DNA of 64,000 bases from assembly GCA_028829895.1 (NCBI GenBank), contig CM054177.1:37230564-37294563 (forward strand), in the 5' to 3' direction. The notes beneath the pieces are model-generated. The model saw nothing but the letters and a program-made list of their open reading frames with translations. It had not been told where the DNA came from and searched no databases. How positions within the stretch are numbered: position 1 is the stretch's first letter; the number at the start of each line of letters is the position of its first letter. Shown here in pieces: positions 11,913-23,179 of the stretch. The stretch is from Sinotaia quadrata. Lineage: Eukaryota > Mollusca > Gastropoda > Architaenioglossa > Viviparidae. A program made the translations under genes and the position numbers.

Positions 11913-14468
11913 TGTGAAAAGAGGTGTGTGCCTGTCTGCTAATTGCTAATTATTAATTTATGATATTTTATTTCATAATTAATACATAAACAATAATCAT
12001 CTCATGCAAATAGCACGCACAGTCACCCGACAGGGGTCTTTTGTCTTTGCGGTCACGAGAGCGACTAGGTCAATCCCTGGAACAGTCTGCTAACTAATTA
12101 ACTCTCTGTCCAAGTATTACCTGTCTAGATTAACAGACCTTAATTGAACTATCTTGTCAATCTTTGTCTTTAATCCAGCCCCTCACATATAAGCTCTCTA
12201 CGACGACGGGAACTATCCCAAACTTGCACTTAACCGTCTTTCTTTTGTCGTTACGTCATATGGCAGCCCCCACCCGTCATCACACACAAGCTCCTCTCTA
12301 TCAATATAACGAGAGTGGATAGTTATAATTCAACAATTTAATAAAGAAAATAATAAGTAACAGTTAAAAATAGTTTTACAATCAATGTCATCAAAATTAC
12401 ACACATGGCAATTTATCAGAATCACATCTTATCAAGCACGTAGAATTCAATCAATCAAGAAAAATATATCATGTCAATTCCATAGAACAATTACTAGGAA
12501 TTTTACATCCAAGAAATATCTTCACAATTTAGTTTAGCTTACACAAATTCTCAATGTCAATAAGCCAACTAAATAAATAATACAGTCAAGTAAGTGTAAG
12601 ATATTAAAGAGAAGAATCAGAAATAGGTAAGGAATTTAAGAAATCATGAAAAGCATGCACAGATTACACAGAAAATTCATATTAATGGTTAAACTGATTG
12701 AGGTCTGTGAGCAGTAGTCTTGTTCTTGTTTAGGGTTGGCTGGCAGTTAAAAGTCTTGTGATAATGGCCTCACCTGATAACAGTTTTGCATATCGTCACA
12801 TGAAAGTTTGAATAATCCATTAGAATGTATAACACAAGCATAGTTACAAGTCTTGTCCAATACGAATTACACAGCATAAATACAAATCAGTTTCTTGTCC
12901 GAATTTTACACAATGCTCAAAACTCAGTCTTTACCACTGTCCTTGAATAAAATAAGTGGATAAAGTTTCACAGTTACAATTTCCAACACCTGGCCCTTTT
13001 ATTAGGCTCTTATGGTTCCAACAGTTACTTGGCAGAGTCGACTTATACTCCTCACAGAAGCTCCCCACAGTAACTTACTTCCTTGAGTGGACCCAATTCT
13101 TCAAGCAAGTGCAACTGGTTGTCTATGAATCTTCTTCCAGTTAGAAGATACAGTTCATCATACCCTCCAGGTACGTCATAGCACACCATCCCACACTTCT
13201 CTTAGAATCTACACAGAGTCCCAACAAGAATTTCTCCTGCTCATGGATCTCAGCACCTTCAGAAAATCCAATGGCAGCTAACAGTTGTCAACATGGAAGT
13301 AACACTTTGAACTTCAACCGTCGACTCATACTAATGTCTAATGTCGACATAAGCAATGTCGAGATAAGTGAAGCTTGATGGCAGCAAGGGATGAAGTTTA
13401 CCAATGCTTGCACATCAGCAGACACAAAACGGTTTGCTTGCAAGTAGAACTTGAGTTTTGCATCTCAGCAAAGCAAAATGGAGTGGAAGACAAATGGAAC
13501 AGAATGGAATGGAACGGCTTGCTAACTGTTGACAGAAAAAACGTAATGGCGCGCATCAGTCTCGTGCTTCAAATATTCGTAATCTGTACTTTTATTCTCG
13601 TTTCTTCATAAAAAAATTCCTTATTTACAATTCTTTCATCTGATTCTTTGTTTAAACATGAATAAAAATGACATAGTTTAAACTTGTTAAAAATATTTAC
13701 AAGGAAAAACATAAATCAAACAGATTTTAAGCAAATATTTAAAAAATCAGTTAAATAACAATTCACTATTTCAGACATACATTTCTGTTCAGCTCTAACC
13801 ACAAAGCCGTCATGTGGGACTCGATGATTTTAACAAGAGTGAGGATTCAGGTGGTTATGTAGGGGATGCTTCCGGCTTCCGCCGCTTTCGCATTTGGGTA
13901 GGGGGGGAGAGGGAGGGGAAGGTGCCTTTCTGTTGCATGCACCCGTTGCGAAAACATATCTGGTCGGCAAAGGCGGACTCCAAACTCGGTAATCCGTGGA
14001 TTGGAGTTGATGTTGTTGTTGTTCCTGGCGGTGGCGTTGATGTAGCCGTTCCTGGTGTTATGGTGAGGGGGGTGTCTTACAGAGCCCTGGCTAGTAAAGT
14101 GAGGGTTCAATTTCGAATCTGCCCTTATATGTGATTCTAGGGGTCATCTGGAAGATTCTAGAATTTATCAAACTACGGGCTAGAAACATAGTTGTTCCTA
14201 AAGCTTTGTCCGAATAAATACGGTTGACTGCACAAACACTAAAGGTAGGGCGAAGTTGTTGCTAAATTTAATCTGAGTTATGCAAGAATCAGTTACCTTC
14301 AACAATAACTCCTTTTATTCTGGATGTAGGTCAGAGTTGTTTGTTTCAAAACTCATCACGCTGAGATTTGAATGATGTAAATTGAAATTTAAAATTACAA
14401 AAATGAAGAATTAATGAAATATTAATTTAATTAATTAATTGTGCATTAATTTGCATTTTTCTGCCACA
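11913..14468. mobile_element. LTR family A copy 1 (A1), probable solo LTR
   Basis: The element begins TGTGAAAAGAGGTG and ends TTTTTCTGCCACA. It has TG...CA termini, a 4-bp TGTG/CACA terminal inverted repeat and a perfect 5-bp TSD CGGAT (11908-11912 and 14469-14473). It matches 20958-23174 along its whole length except for an insertion at 13844-14103. Without that insertion it is about 2.3 kb. A 5-bp TSD with TG...CA ends is the usual signature of an LTR retrotransposon, and the absence of a gag-pol region or second LTR beside it suggests a solo LTR. The short ORFs inside (12956-13144, 13375-13611) are not well conserved as protein in the other copy. Orientation is not determined. Confidence 0.8.
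13844..14103 (-). mobile_element. 254-bp insertion: fragment of the Q/N-rich cargo family (copy 3)
   Basis: LTR copy A2 reads straight through AACAAGAGTGAGGGTTCAA, whereas A1 has 254 extra bases here bounded by AGTGAG (13838-13843 and 14098-14103), which looks like a 6-bp TSD. On the minus strand the insert opens with CCAGGGCTCTGTAAGACA and continues into an ACAACAACAACATCAAC stretch. The same order is seen at 25580-25615 and, on the minus strand, at 59260-59130. A minus-strand reading with GVRLCRPDM parallels KAGLYRPNM in copy 2. The overlapping ORFs at 13814-14134 and 13847-14110 are explained by this fragment. Confidence 0.6.
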
Positions 14469-14830
14469 CGGATTATATGACTGCTTTGTTTTATGATTTT
14501 AATTAGACTATGACCTCTGATTTCGATGTTATGAGGTTACGGATTATATGACTGCTTTGCTTTAATGAGTTATAGGGTTATGAGTATTCCGTTTATTAAT
14601 TTCAGGACTGTGAATTGCTGAACTATATTAATGATTTATTTTTATATATTATAGCATCGTGAATTAATTTCATGGATCATAAGAATATGGACTTCTTTTC
14701 TCTGATTATAGGATTATGAATATTTGTTTTAGAGATAAAAATGATTGTGAATTTATGTTTTATGGCTTATAGGATTGTGGATTCCATTTTATGCTTCGTG
14801 TAATAATAAATTTCCACTGTACAAAGGACG
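14469..14830. repeat. Degenerate TTATAGGATTRTGAAT-type repeat (right part)
   Basis: After the TSD copy CGGAT, ACGGATTATATGACTGCTTT occurs twice (14468 and 14536), followed by diverged units built on TTATAGGATTGTGAAT. It is the continuation of the repeat at 11850-11912. Confidence 0.6.
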
Positions 14831-15598
14831 ATGCTATGAATATTTGAACTTGACTTCAGGCCTATAGCACAGTAGTCGTCAGTTATCTCTTACCTGTTCA
14901 GATGAAGTTCAATCTACTTTGAGTCCGCGTGTAAACACTTCTTTCTTTAATAGTTCAAGAGAGAACGTGTATCGTCTGGCTGTCTCTCCAAAAACAGAAA
15001 CTGAGAGTTAGATAAATAACAGGTGGCAGAACTTGAAAATACTTCTGAAAAAAAAGAAATTGAAGTATTGCAAAACACGATACCTTAAAAGCACGCTAAT
15101 CCCGCAACAAGCAGATCGTTGAAAGGCTTATTAACCCGACAAAATTCCTATCATTCAAAGGATTGTTATATAGTTGGAATTGCTACACTGAAATGGCTTA
15201 TTAATTTGGCAATAAATCAATACTGGAATATTTGTTAGTTCGCACACACCATAAACAAGCTACAGGCAGTTGGCAGAAGCTCAATATAACGTTCCTTGAA
15301 GATATGTTAGTCAGACGCAATGTGTTTTAAAATGAGATAGAGCGAATGAAAAAAAGAAAGCAGAAGAGAAACTAAAATCATACTTGAAGTTTGTAAAATT
15401 TTGAAGAGGTGTGTACTAATAAGAAAACCCGGAAAAGATTTGTTCAATCTCGAGATCCGCTGAGGTGTAATTTGGTATCAACAAGCACTTAAGATGTGAT
15501 TTAATATCAACACCTGCTTTGATAATGTGTTTGAGTTTGGACAAAGTGCACACTTTGTCAGTTTCTCTGTTTTAATGTATTATTTAAAACTAAATTGA
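14831..15598. other. Spacer, nothing recognised
   Basis: No repeat, TE end or coding-like stretch is apparent over about 770 bp. Confidence 0.5.
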
Positions 15599-15742
15599 AT
15601 TAGAAAGAAAGAAAGAAAGGTTGAAAGAAAGAAAGAAAGAAAGGAAAGAAAAGAAAGAAAGGTTGAAAGAAAGAATGAAAAAAAGAAAGGTTGAAAGAAA
15701 GAAAGAAAGAAAAAAGAAAGAAAGATAAAAAGAAAGAAAGCC
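15599..15742. repeat. GAAA-rich microsatellite with a 28-bp sub-unit
   Basis: GAAAGAAAGAAAGGTTGAAA blocks repeat three times. The minus-strand ORF rich in SFFLSF (15600-15845) comes from this purine run. Confidence 0.95.
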
Positions 15743-15779
15743 GGCATAATATGTTCAATTGGTCATTGATTACCATATA

Positions 15780-16115
15780 TTTATATTCCAACCAGTGAAA
15801 TTTCTTTGTTTTCTGATCAGGTAAAACATTTTTTCTCTCCTTCAACTGAAAACAAACAACATCTTTACTTTCTATTCAGGAAAAGAACATTTTTCCACTT
15901 CAACTGATATTCTGGTAGGGAAAGAATATTTTTCCTTCTTCAGTTTGCCATAATATATTTATATTCTTTTCAAGGAAAGAATATCTTTTTCTATTTCTAT
16001 TGTATTTAAGTTTGTAATAATATATCTATGTTCTGGTCAGGGAAAGAAGATTTTTCTATTTAAGCTTGTAATAATTTCTTTGATTAGGAAAGATAATATT
16101 TGTTCTTCAAACGAT
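15780..16115. repeat. Degenerate 60-70-bp repeat
   Basis: About five diverged units contain CAGGRAAAGAAYATTTTTC and a following ATATTTATATTCT or variant. Confidence 0.6.
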
Positions 16116-16239
16116 GAATAAAATAATTCCTGTAAACGCGGATCCACATGAGATGCGCAAGTACCACAATTATTAGAATTAACCCTTTTGTTTAAATATA
16201 CTTCAAAACCAATTAGTACTGACAATGAGGTGCATCATT

Positions 16240-16355
16240 TTTTATTGGTCTCCGTGCATTGCACAGAATTTCCAGCCATTCGCATCATTTTCTACTGGTC
16301 TCCGGCCATTGCACAGAATTTTCAACGTCTCCGTGCTTTGCGCAGAATTTTGCAG
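16240..16355. repeat. Short imperfect repeat, 3 units
   Basis: CTCCGYGCATTGCACAGAAT-like blocks recur three times with 40-55 bp spacing. The two overlapping ORFs here have no other content. Confidence 0.7.
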
Positions 16356-16479
16356 CAGTTAATGTTCTTTTTCTACTCTTCAGAAGTGTCCCAGATAATA
16401 ATTGTTACCTGTGGTGTACAAAACCGTCACTGTGTTCAAAACGTTGTGAATCTGTGATTAATTAGTTTTAGATTATTAT

Positions 16480-16810
16480 TGCAGTCTCATTCAGTAAAAG
16501 AATTAGTACACATTTAATGCTGCATTATCATTCATTAATGGAGATAAAAAATACAATTTTATTTATGAAGTATCACTCATTAATGGTGGGTAATACCATT
16601 TTATTTATAAAATATCATTTATTAATGGGGGGTAATATAATATTATTCATGAAGTATCATTCATTAAAGGGGATAATACAATTTTATTTATGAAATATCT
16701 TTCATTAATGGGGGTAATACAAGCTTTTCATACTGCATTCCCATTCAGTAAAGGAGGTAGTAAAACTTCATAAGTGGAGTATTACTCATTAATAGACGTG
16801 GTACAATTTT
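16480..16810. repeat. 45-60-bp tandem repeat, 5-6 copies
   Basis: Units read TATCATTCATTAATGGGG, then TAATACAATTTTATTTATGA. Both motifs recur from 16525 to 16810. Confidence 0.85.
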
Positions 16811-16837
16811 ATTGTTTGTCTCATTCAGAACTTCCAG

Positions 16838-16940
16838 GCGACAAATTTCTGTGAGAGGAGAGTAGTGAAGACCAGGGGTAGGAAAATCTCTGTGAGAGGA
16901 GAGCAGTTAAGACCAGGAGTAGGAAAATCTCTGTGAGATG
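16838..16940. repeat. 42-bp tandem repeat, 2.3 copies
   Basis: AAATCTCTGTGAGAGGAGAG and AAGACCAGGRGTAGGAAAAT repeat with a 41-42-bp offset. Confidence 0.9.
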
Positions 16941-17209
16941 CAGCAGAAGGCGATTGACTCGACATCATGCACTCAAATGTCAACGTGCGTGTCTATAATT
17001 AGCACTCGCAGGCCACTCGTGTTTGTTTTGGGTGGTATTTGCATTAGGATTTCAAGTCCGGCGCCCACTTGCATATGTGTTAAACGGCGTACTATAACTG
17101 ATACTTCGAAAGAGGGAGATAATCAATAGGCTCACAGATCAAGTAGCGCTGTGGCATTTGTTTGAATATAATTATTAACCAAGTCACGTGCACCGACAGT
17201 CATACACAT
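16941..17209. other. Spacer, nothing recognised
   Basis: The ORF 16938-17129 has no known motif. Confidence 0.4.
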
Positions 17210-17480
17210 AGTAGAAGTAGTGATGTTACTAGGATGTCAAGTTGTGCTAGTTTCAGTAGGAGGATGTCAATACAGGTGATCAAGTTGTGCTAGTTCAGTA
17301 GGAGGATGTCTGTACGGGTGATCAAGTTGTGCTAGTTACAGTAGGAGGATGTCTGTACAGGTGATCAAGTTGTGCTAGTTTCTAGCAGATCTGTACTTGT
17401 GATCAATTTTGCTAGTTGTAGAAACAGTATAACAATATATGTGATAAATTTTTTTCTAGTTGTAGAAGCAGAATTAAGTG
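17210..17480. repeat. 43-bp tandem repeat, 4-5 copies
   Basis: GTGATCAAGTTGTGCTAGTT recurs (CAAGTTGTG at 17281, 17323 and 17366), with AGTAGGAGGATGTCTGTAC between copies. Outer units are decayed. Confidence 0.9.
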
Positions 17481-17775
17481 AAAACTTTAAGAAAACAAAT
17501 TTAGTTGGAAACTCTGAATTAGGAAAACAAATTTGAGAATTGGAAACTCTAAATTAGGAAAACAAATTTAAGAATAAGAAACTCTGAATTGGGAAAACAA
17601 ATTGAAGAATTGGAAACCCTGAATTTGGAAAACAAATTTAAGAATAGGAAACTCTTAGGAAAACAAATATCAGGACTGAGAACTCGGTAGTATGAAAACA
17701 AATTTAAGAAATAAAATCTCTTTATTCTGAAAACAAATAAAAGAATAGGAGCCCTTAATTAAGAAAACATATATG
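17481..17775. repeat. 35-bp tandem repeat, about 8 copies
   Basis: Units contain GGAAAACAAATTTAAGAAT followed by AGGAAACTCTGAATT. Confidence 0.9.
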
Positions 17776-18471
17776 GCTGTTTTCAAACTGTTACAAAGAT
17801 GTAGTTAATCGACCCAATCCTCTGGCCATTAACAAAATTAATCTTTTGTCACAGTCAATATAATGAATCCACACAGCAATAATAATACTTAAAAGGAATA
17901 TGTTTTGGGGAAAAATAAATATTTTATGTGAAGGGGACAAATGACATTGACAGAAGTGTATGATAAGAAGCTCTAATTTGTCATTTCACTGTACCCGTGT
18001 TTTACGTCATGAATGTTTTAGTTCACATCAAATACTCCCCCCCCCCTCTCTCTTTTAACAGAAAGTTCTAAAACTGTTCGATATCGTTGATAAAGATCTA
18101 ATTGCAGTTACTTATGTGTTCAAGGTCAAATCGAGTATAATGGCGTAAACGCTGACCTCCTGCGATAATATATGGTATTATTTATTATCATTATTTATTT
18201 TATTATTATTTTTAAATGTCATTAGTTTGCATCTCGTCCTTGCACGCTCTTCCGCTCATATTTAAAACTTTTAATTAAGTGCAAAACAATACGGCAGCCA
18301 GCTTTTTGTTTTATTCATTGGCGTTTTTTCCAAATTCAATTCACATCTCATAAAGTCAGTTTCATATTTAATCCCTGCCAGACTGGATTTCTCATTTTTG
18401 AATAACTTTGGTACTTGTTCAGAATTTTCTATAAGAATATAAATATAAAAATGTAATAAAATATAATATAA
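17776..18471. other. Spacer, nothing recognised
   Basis: AT-rich sequence with a C10 run near 18039 and no gene or TE signal. The minus-strand ORF 18271-18495 has no known motif. Confidence 0.5.
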
Positions 18472-18665
18472 TAGCAATTTCAGAGATATTCTCATTAATA
18501 ATTAATAAATAGCAATTTGAGAGATATTCTCATTAATAAATAATATAATAGTAATTTGAGAGATATTCTCATTAATAAATAATATAATAGTAATTTGAGA
18601 GATATTCTCATTAATAAATAATAAATAGCAATTTGAGAGATATTCTCATTAATAAATAATATAAT
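18472..18665. repeat. 38-40-bp tandem repeat, interrupted by LTR C
   Basis: AATTTGAGAGATATTCTCAT followed by TAATAAATAATA recurs five times. A further unit (AATAGCAATTTGAGAGAGAT) resumes at 19832, so the array was split by the element between. Each unit contains GAGATATTCTC, close to a palindrome. Confidence 0.9.
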
Positions 18666-19828
18666 TGTTGTATGATGGGGAATTTTCCCATATATTTTAT
18701 ATAAATTTTCATGGTTGCATTTAAATTGAATGTTATTGTAATTTGTATGACGTGTGCGTATTGCGTTATCTTCTTAGAAGGTAGGTCCTGGTGCATGGTG
18801 GTAGATTTTCTGACCGGTGTTTGATGTTTGCGGCAGATAGGTGATCGAGTGTTGTTGTTTGTGTGGTCAATGGCCAATAAGCTAGCTAGAGATTATTTTT
18901 GCAGCATGTGTATATTTTGTTATACAATGGGAAGCGTTGTTAGCTAGGTCAGTGTGTGCGTTAGAAGTCGTTAGAAAGGCATAATCCGTATTAGCGCTAA
19001 GTAATTGGTCAGATCGAAAGCGTGATAAAAGTCCCATAGCGAAATGTTATCATTACTCGTTCCTGAAATAGTCTTCGGGTGGCAACTAGAGGAGAGTCCT
19101 TCCCGACATACTGGGTGTTATATGCAGAGCAAAACTCTGGCTGAAATAGGTAAAAGGGTCTTTGTATTGTATGAATGGTTAGGTTTTATAGGATGTTATA
19201 TGTCATGTTTTATTTTGAAAATGTTAACATTTCTTTCTTTCAGAGGCTTATGCCAAACTTAGTATTTATAAATAGAGCAATTGACTGGACACTTAGGCTT
19301 TGCAATTGTTTGTGTTTCATGGTTTTTGTTTTGTCTGCTGAGCTTTATGGCTGATTGTAGCTGCCTATTTTTGTAGTTGACTGCCTTGGTGGCTGGTATA
19401 AATTGTCTCTTTTTTAATGTGACCTTGTCCCTGGCTTGAGTGGGAGTTCCATCTATTGACTGTGGCAGATCTAAGTCTACAAGACTGTGACGTCATTCCA
19501 GTGCATACGATAAGTGCCCATCCAGAAGTGACTCCAGTGTAGCAAAATTGTCGTTGATGTTCTTATAATTTTTATGTGTAAATTTTTCTTGATTAAATTT
19601 CTTGTTATTATTTTAAACACATATTTGTTAGTGAAATACTTTATATGAGTGGGGGGGGGGGCAGAGCCAACGTGGCGACGTACCAATATATCTGGGTTAC
19701 AGTTGTAGATATACATATCTAACCAGTGACCCATACTCTGCATCGGCACTTGTAATTGTATCATAACTAATTACACATAATTGGTATAATTCATTATTAC
19801 AAAGTAACCCCAGGGTATAGGGGCGACA
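18666..19828. mobile_element. LTR family C, probable solo LTR (1163 bp)
   Basis: The element starts TGTTGTATGATGGGG and ends TATAGGGGCGACA. It has TG...CA termini, a short inverted repeat (TGTTG/CGACA, one mismatch) and a perfect 5-bp TSD ATAAT (18661-18665 and 19829-19833). It sits inside a tandem array that continues on both sides, which fixes both borders independently. A TATA-like TATATTTTATATAAATT and a GGGGAATTTTCCC site (18677-18689, kappaB-like) lie just inside the left end. No protein domain is found in the ORFs at 18611-18877, 19044-19262 and 19477-19764. It is unrelated to families A, B and D at this level of inspection. Confidence 0.75.
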
Positions 19829-19833
19829 ATAAT

Positions 19834-20168
19834 AGCAATTTGAGAGAGATTCTCATTAATAAATAATATTTTACTTAATTATAAACCAGCACGAAAGGCC
19901 AAAGCAGTTTTAAAAAATATTGCTTTCAAACTGTTTAAGGTGACATCCGACTGGCATTTTCAGTGAGCAGTATTTATGTTTATTCTTCTTATTAAGTAAT
20001 CGTGTATAGATTACCCAAAATACATTTCTCTTTGAGAGTAACAATGAAGCCGCAGAAAAATTATGCTGCTTTTATATATTTTATGTACGTGCGCTTAATA
20101 TAGGAAGAGCCTATAATAGTAAATGAATTAGGCATGCAACACACATACATTTATGCACAATCGCACAA
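19834..20168. other. End of tandem array, then spacer
   Basis: The last unit of the split 38-40-bp array ends near 19870. The rest has no visible feature. Confidence 0.5.
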
Positions 20169-20195
20169 TCGCGCGCGCGCGCACACACACACACG
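20169..20195. repeat. (CG)n(CA)n dinucleotide tract
   Basis: An uninterrupted CG run passes directly into a CA run. Alternating purine-pyrimidine tracts of this type can adopt Z-DNA. Confidence 0.9.
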
Positions 20196-20224
20196 AGCGA
20201 AGGAACTCTCCAATCTATCTCCAG

Positions 20225-20413
20225 ATAGAGTGCACTTCATCACCTGTTTCTAAAGAGTGTCAAGAATTCAACGGCACTTTGCACTCACCTGAGAAAGAAT
20301 GCAGTATACAGCAGAACCTCAATTTACCCCCGTCGACATACCCGGAATTGCTTTCTTCAGACTGTTTGGTGTTTGTCAAGGTCTCCAGGGACGCAACTGT
20401 GCCAACACTACAA
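20225..20413 (+). CDS. Weak candidate internal exon, function unknown
   Basis: A pyrimidine-rich stretch ending CAATCTATCTCCAG precedes 63 in-phase codons, and a GT follows at 20414 (CAA/GTTTGT, a mediocre donor). The codons are less AT-biased than the surroundings and encode a peptide with four cysteines (ECTSS, KECQEF, KECSIQ, SSDC). The run is open in the same frame from 20153. No domain is recognised, and no partner exon is seen nearby. An exon of an extracellular protein is possible, but a chance open stretch is just as likely. Confidence 0.2.
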
Positions 20414-20433
20414 GTTTGTATAATGCTTCAAGA

Positions 20434-20560
20434 CCGAAAGAGTGAGAGATAGATAGACAGGCAGACACAATGGGAGAGAAATGGACAGGCAGGCAGACAG
20501 ACAGATCGATACAGACAGAAGCAAAAAGAGACAGACAAGCAAGCAGACAAGGAGAGAACG
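20434..20560. repeat. GACA/GATA-rich simple sequence
   Basis: AGATAGATAGACAGGCAGAC and GGCAGGCAGACAGACAGAT blocks alternate. The minus-strand ORF 20376-20591 derives from it. Confidence 0.85.
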
Positions 20561-20952
20561 AAAACGAGTCACAGACGGACTTACACAACAAAGAGGGCGT
20601 GGAGGAGTAAATTTACCTCTCCCTATTTCTAGACTTAATTGTTAAATAAATTGTTAAATTGTCCAAGTGATCCAAACTGGGCACTCATTATGATGGTAAT
20701 TTTGTAAGTGTCGGAATTGGAGTAAACAACTCGAGTTGAGAATATGCTAGAAATTGATGCAATCCAAACCAGTTGCAACTGGACGAAGAGTTTTTATTAT
20801 CCAATGGTTAATATTTATGGGAACGAAACAGCCAATGGGCTGAGATCAAAAGTTTATCTGCTGTGGATAATTCTATAATCTAATCACTTGAATTTGGTGT
20901 GGCAAGAAGTCCAGTCATGAACGGTGGCCATTAGTATAATGGTGAGTTAAAT
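20561..20952. other. Spacer, nothing recognised
   Basis: About 390 bp with no repeat or coding signal, ending at the left TSD of LTR A2. Confidence 0.5.
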
Positions 20953-20957
20953 GACTG

Positions 20958-23174
20958 TGTGAAAAGGTGTTCCTGTCTGCTAATTGCTAATTATTAATTT
21001 ATGATATTTTATTTCATAATTAATACATAAACAATAATCATCTCATGCAAATAGCATGCACAGTCACCTGACAGGGGTCTATTGTCTTTGCGGTCATGTC
21101 ATGAGAGTGACTAGGTCAATCCCTGGCACAGTCTGCTAACTAATTAACTCTCTGTCCAAGTGTTACCTGTCTAGATTAACAGACCTTAATTGAATTATCT
21201 TGTCAATCTTTGTCCAGCCCCTCACATATAAGCTCTCTGCGATGACGGGAACTTAACCGTCTTTCTATTGTCGTTATGTCATTGGCAGCCCCAACCCGTC
21301 ATCATGCACAAGTGCCTCTCTATGTAACAAGAGTGGATAGTTATAAAATCAACAATTTATTAAAGAAAAATAAATAATAATTATAAATAGTTTTACAATT
21401 AATGTCATCAAAATTACACACAAGGCAATTTATCAGAAATCACAATCATCCAAGATACATAGAATTCAGTCAATCAAGAAAAATATATCATGTCAATTCC
21501 AAAGAACAATTACTAGGAATTTTACATCAAAGAAATAACTTCACAATTTAGTTTAGCTTACACAAGTTCTCACTGTCAATAAGCCAACTAAATAAATAAT
21601 ACAGTTAAGTCACTGTAAGATATTAAAGAGAAGAATCAGAAATAGATAAGGAATTTAAGAAATCATGAAAACATGTACAAGATTACTCAGAAAATTCATA
21701 ATAACAATTCACCTGATAGTGGCCTGTGAATGGTAGTCTTGTTCTTGTTTAGGGTTGGCTGGCAGTTAAAAGTCTTGTGATAATGGCCTTGCCAGTTCTG
21801 CATACTGTCACATGAATGTTTGAATAATCCACACAGAATATACAACACAAGCACTTAGTCACAAATCTTGTCCAGTATGAATTACACACCATAAACACAA
21901 ATCAGTTTCTTGTCCAAATTTTACACAATGCAGAAACTCAGTCTTTACCACTGTCCTTGAATAAAATAAGTGGATAAAGTTTCACAGTTACAAGTTGTAA
22001 TATTGGTTTCAAACACCTTTACTTGGCTCTTACGGTTTCAACAGTTACTTGGCAGAGTCCAACTTATACTCCTCGCAGCAGCTCCCCACAGTAACTTGGC
22101 TTCCTTGAGTGGACCCAATTCTTCAAGCAAGTGCAACTGGTTGTCTATGAATCTTCTTCCAGTTAGAAGATTCAGTTCGCCACAGGTACATCATAGCACA
22201 CACGCAGCGTCCAACACTTCTCTTAGAATATTACCTAGAGTCCCCACAAGAATTTCTCCTGCTCATGGATCTCAGCACCTTCAGAAAATCTAATGTCAGT
22301 TAACAGTTGTCAATGTGGAAGTAACACTTTGAACTTCAACAGTCGACTCATACGAATGTCGACATAAGCAATGTCGAGATAAGTGAAGCTCGATGGCAGC
22401 AAGGGATGAAGTTTACCAATGCTTGAACATCAGCAGAAACAAATGGCTTGCTAGCAAGTAGAACTTGAATCTTGCATCTTATCAAAGCAAAAAATGAAAT
22501 GGAAGACAAACAGAATGGCTTACTAACTGTGACAGAAGAAACGTAATGGCATGCATCAGTCTTCTGTTTCAAATATTCGTAATCTGTACTTTTATTCTCG
22601 TCTCTTCATTTAAAATTCCTTTTTTTACAATTCTTTCATCTGATTCTTTGTTTAAACGAGAATAAAAATGACATAGTTTAAACTTGTTAAAAATAATTAC
22701 AAGGAAAAACAATTCAAACAGATTTTAAGCAAATATTAAAAATCAGTTAAAATGACAATCACTGTCTCAGACATACCTTTCTGTTCAGCTCTTACCTTGA
22801 AGCTGCACACATGGGACTCCGATGATTTTAACAAGAGTGAGGGTTCAATTTTGAATATGCCCTTATATGTGATTCTAGGGGTCATCTGGAAGGTTCTAGA
22901 ATTTATCAGCCTTCAGGCTATAATTGAGTTGTTCCAACAGCTTTGTCTGAATAGACAGTTGACTAAAGGCAGGGTGAACTTGTTACTAAAATTAATCTGT
23001 GTTATGCAAGAATCACTGACCTTTAACAATAACTCCCCTTTATTCTGGATGTAGGTCAGAGTTGTTTGTTTCAAACTCATCACGCTGAGATTTGAATGGC
23101 GCAAATTGAAAATTAAAATTAAAAGAATGAAGAATTAATTAATTAAGTGCATTAATTTGCATTTTTCCGCCACA
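20958..23174. mobile_element. LTR family A copy 2 (A2), probable solo LTR (2217 bp)
   Basis: It starts TGTGAAAAGGTGTTCC and ends TTTTTCCGCCACA, with a perfect 5-bp TSD GACTG (20953-20957 and 23175-23179). It is homologous to 11913-14468 throughout, with scattered substitutions and small indels, and lacks the 254-bp insertion of A1. The two copies have different TSDs, so they are independent insertions and not the two LTRs of one provirus-like element. The ORFs at 21970-22293, 22348-22572, 22752-23054 and 22913-23104 lie inside and are not supported as genes. Confidence 0.8.
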
Positions 23175-23179
23175 GACTG

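Noticed and set aside
11913..23174. Full-length LTR retrotransposon with A1 and A2 as its two LTRs
   Set aside because: Each LTR has its own perfect TSD, the outer flanks do not match, and the interval contains no gag-pol, an unrelated LTR C and several tandem arrays.
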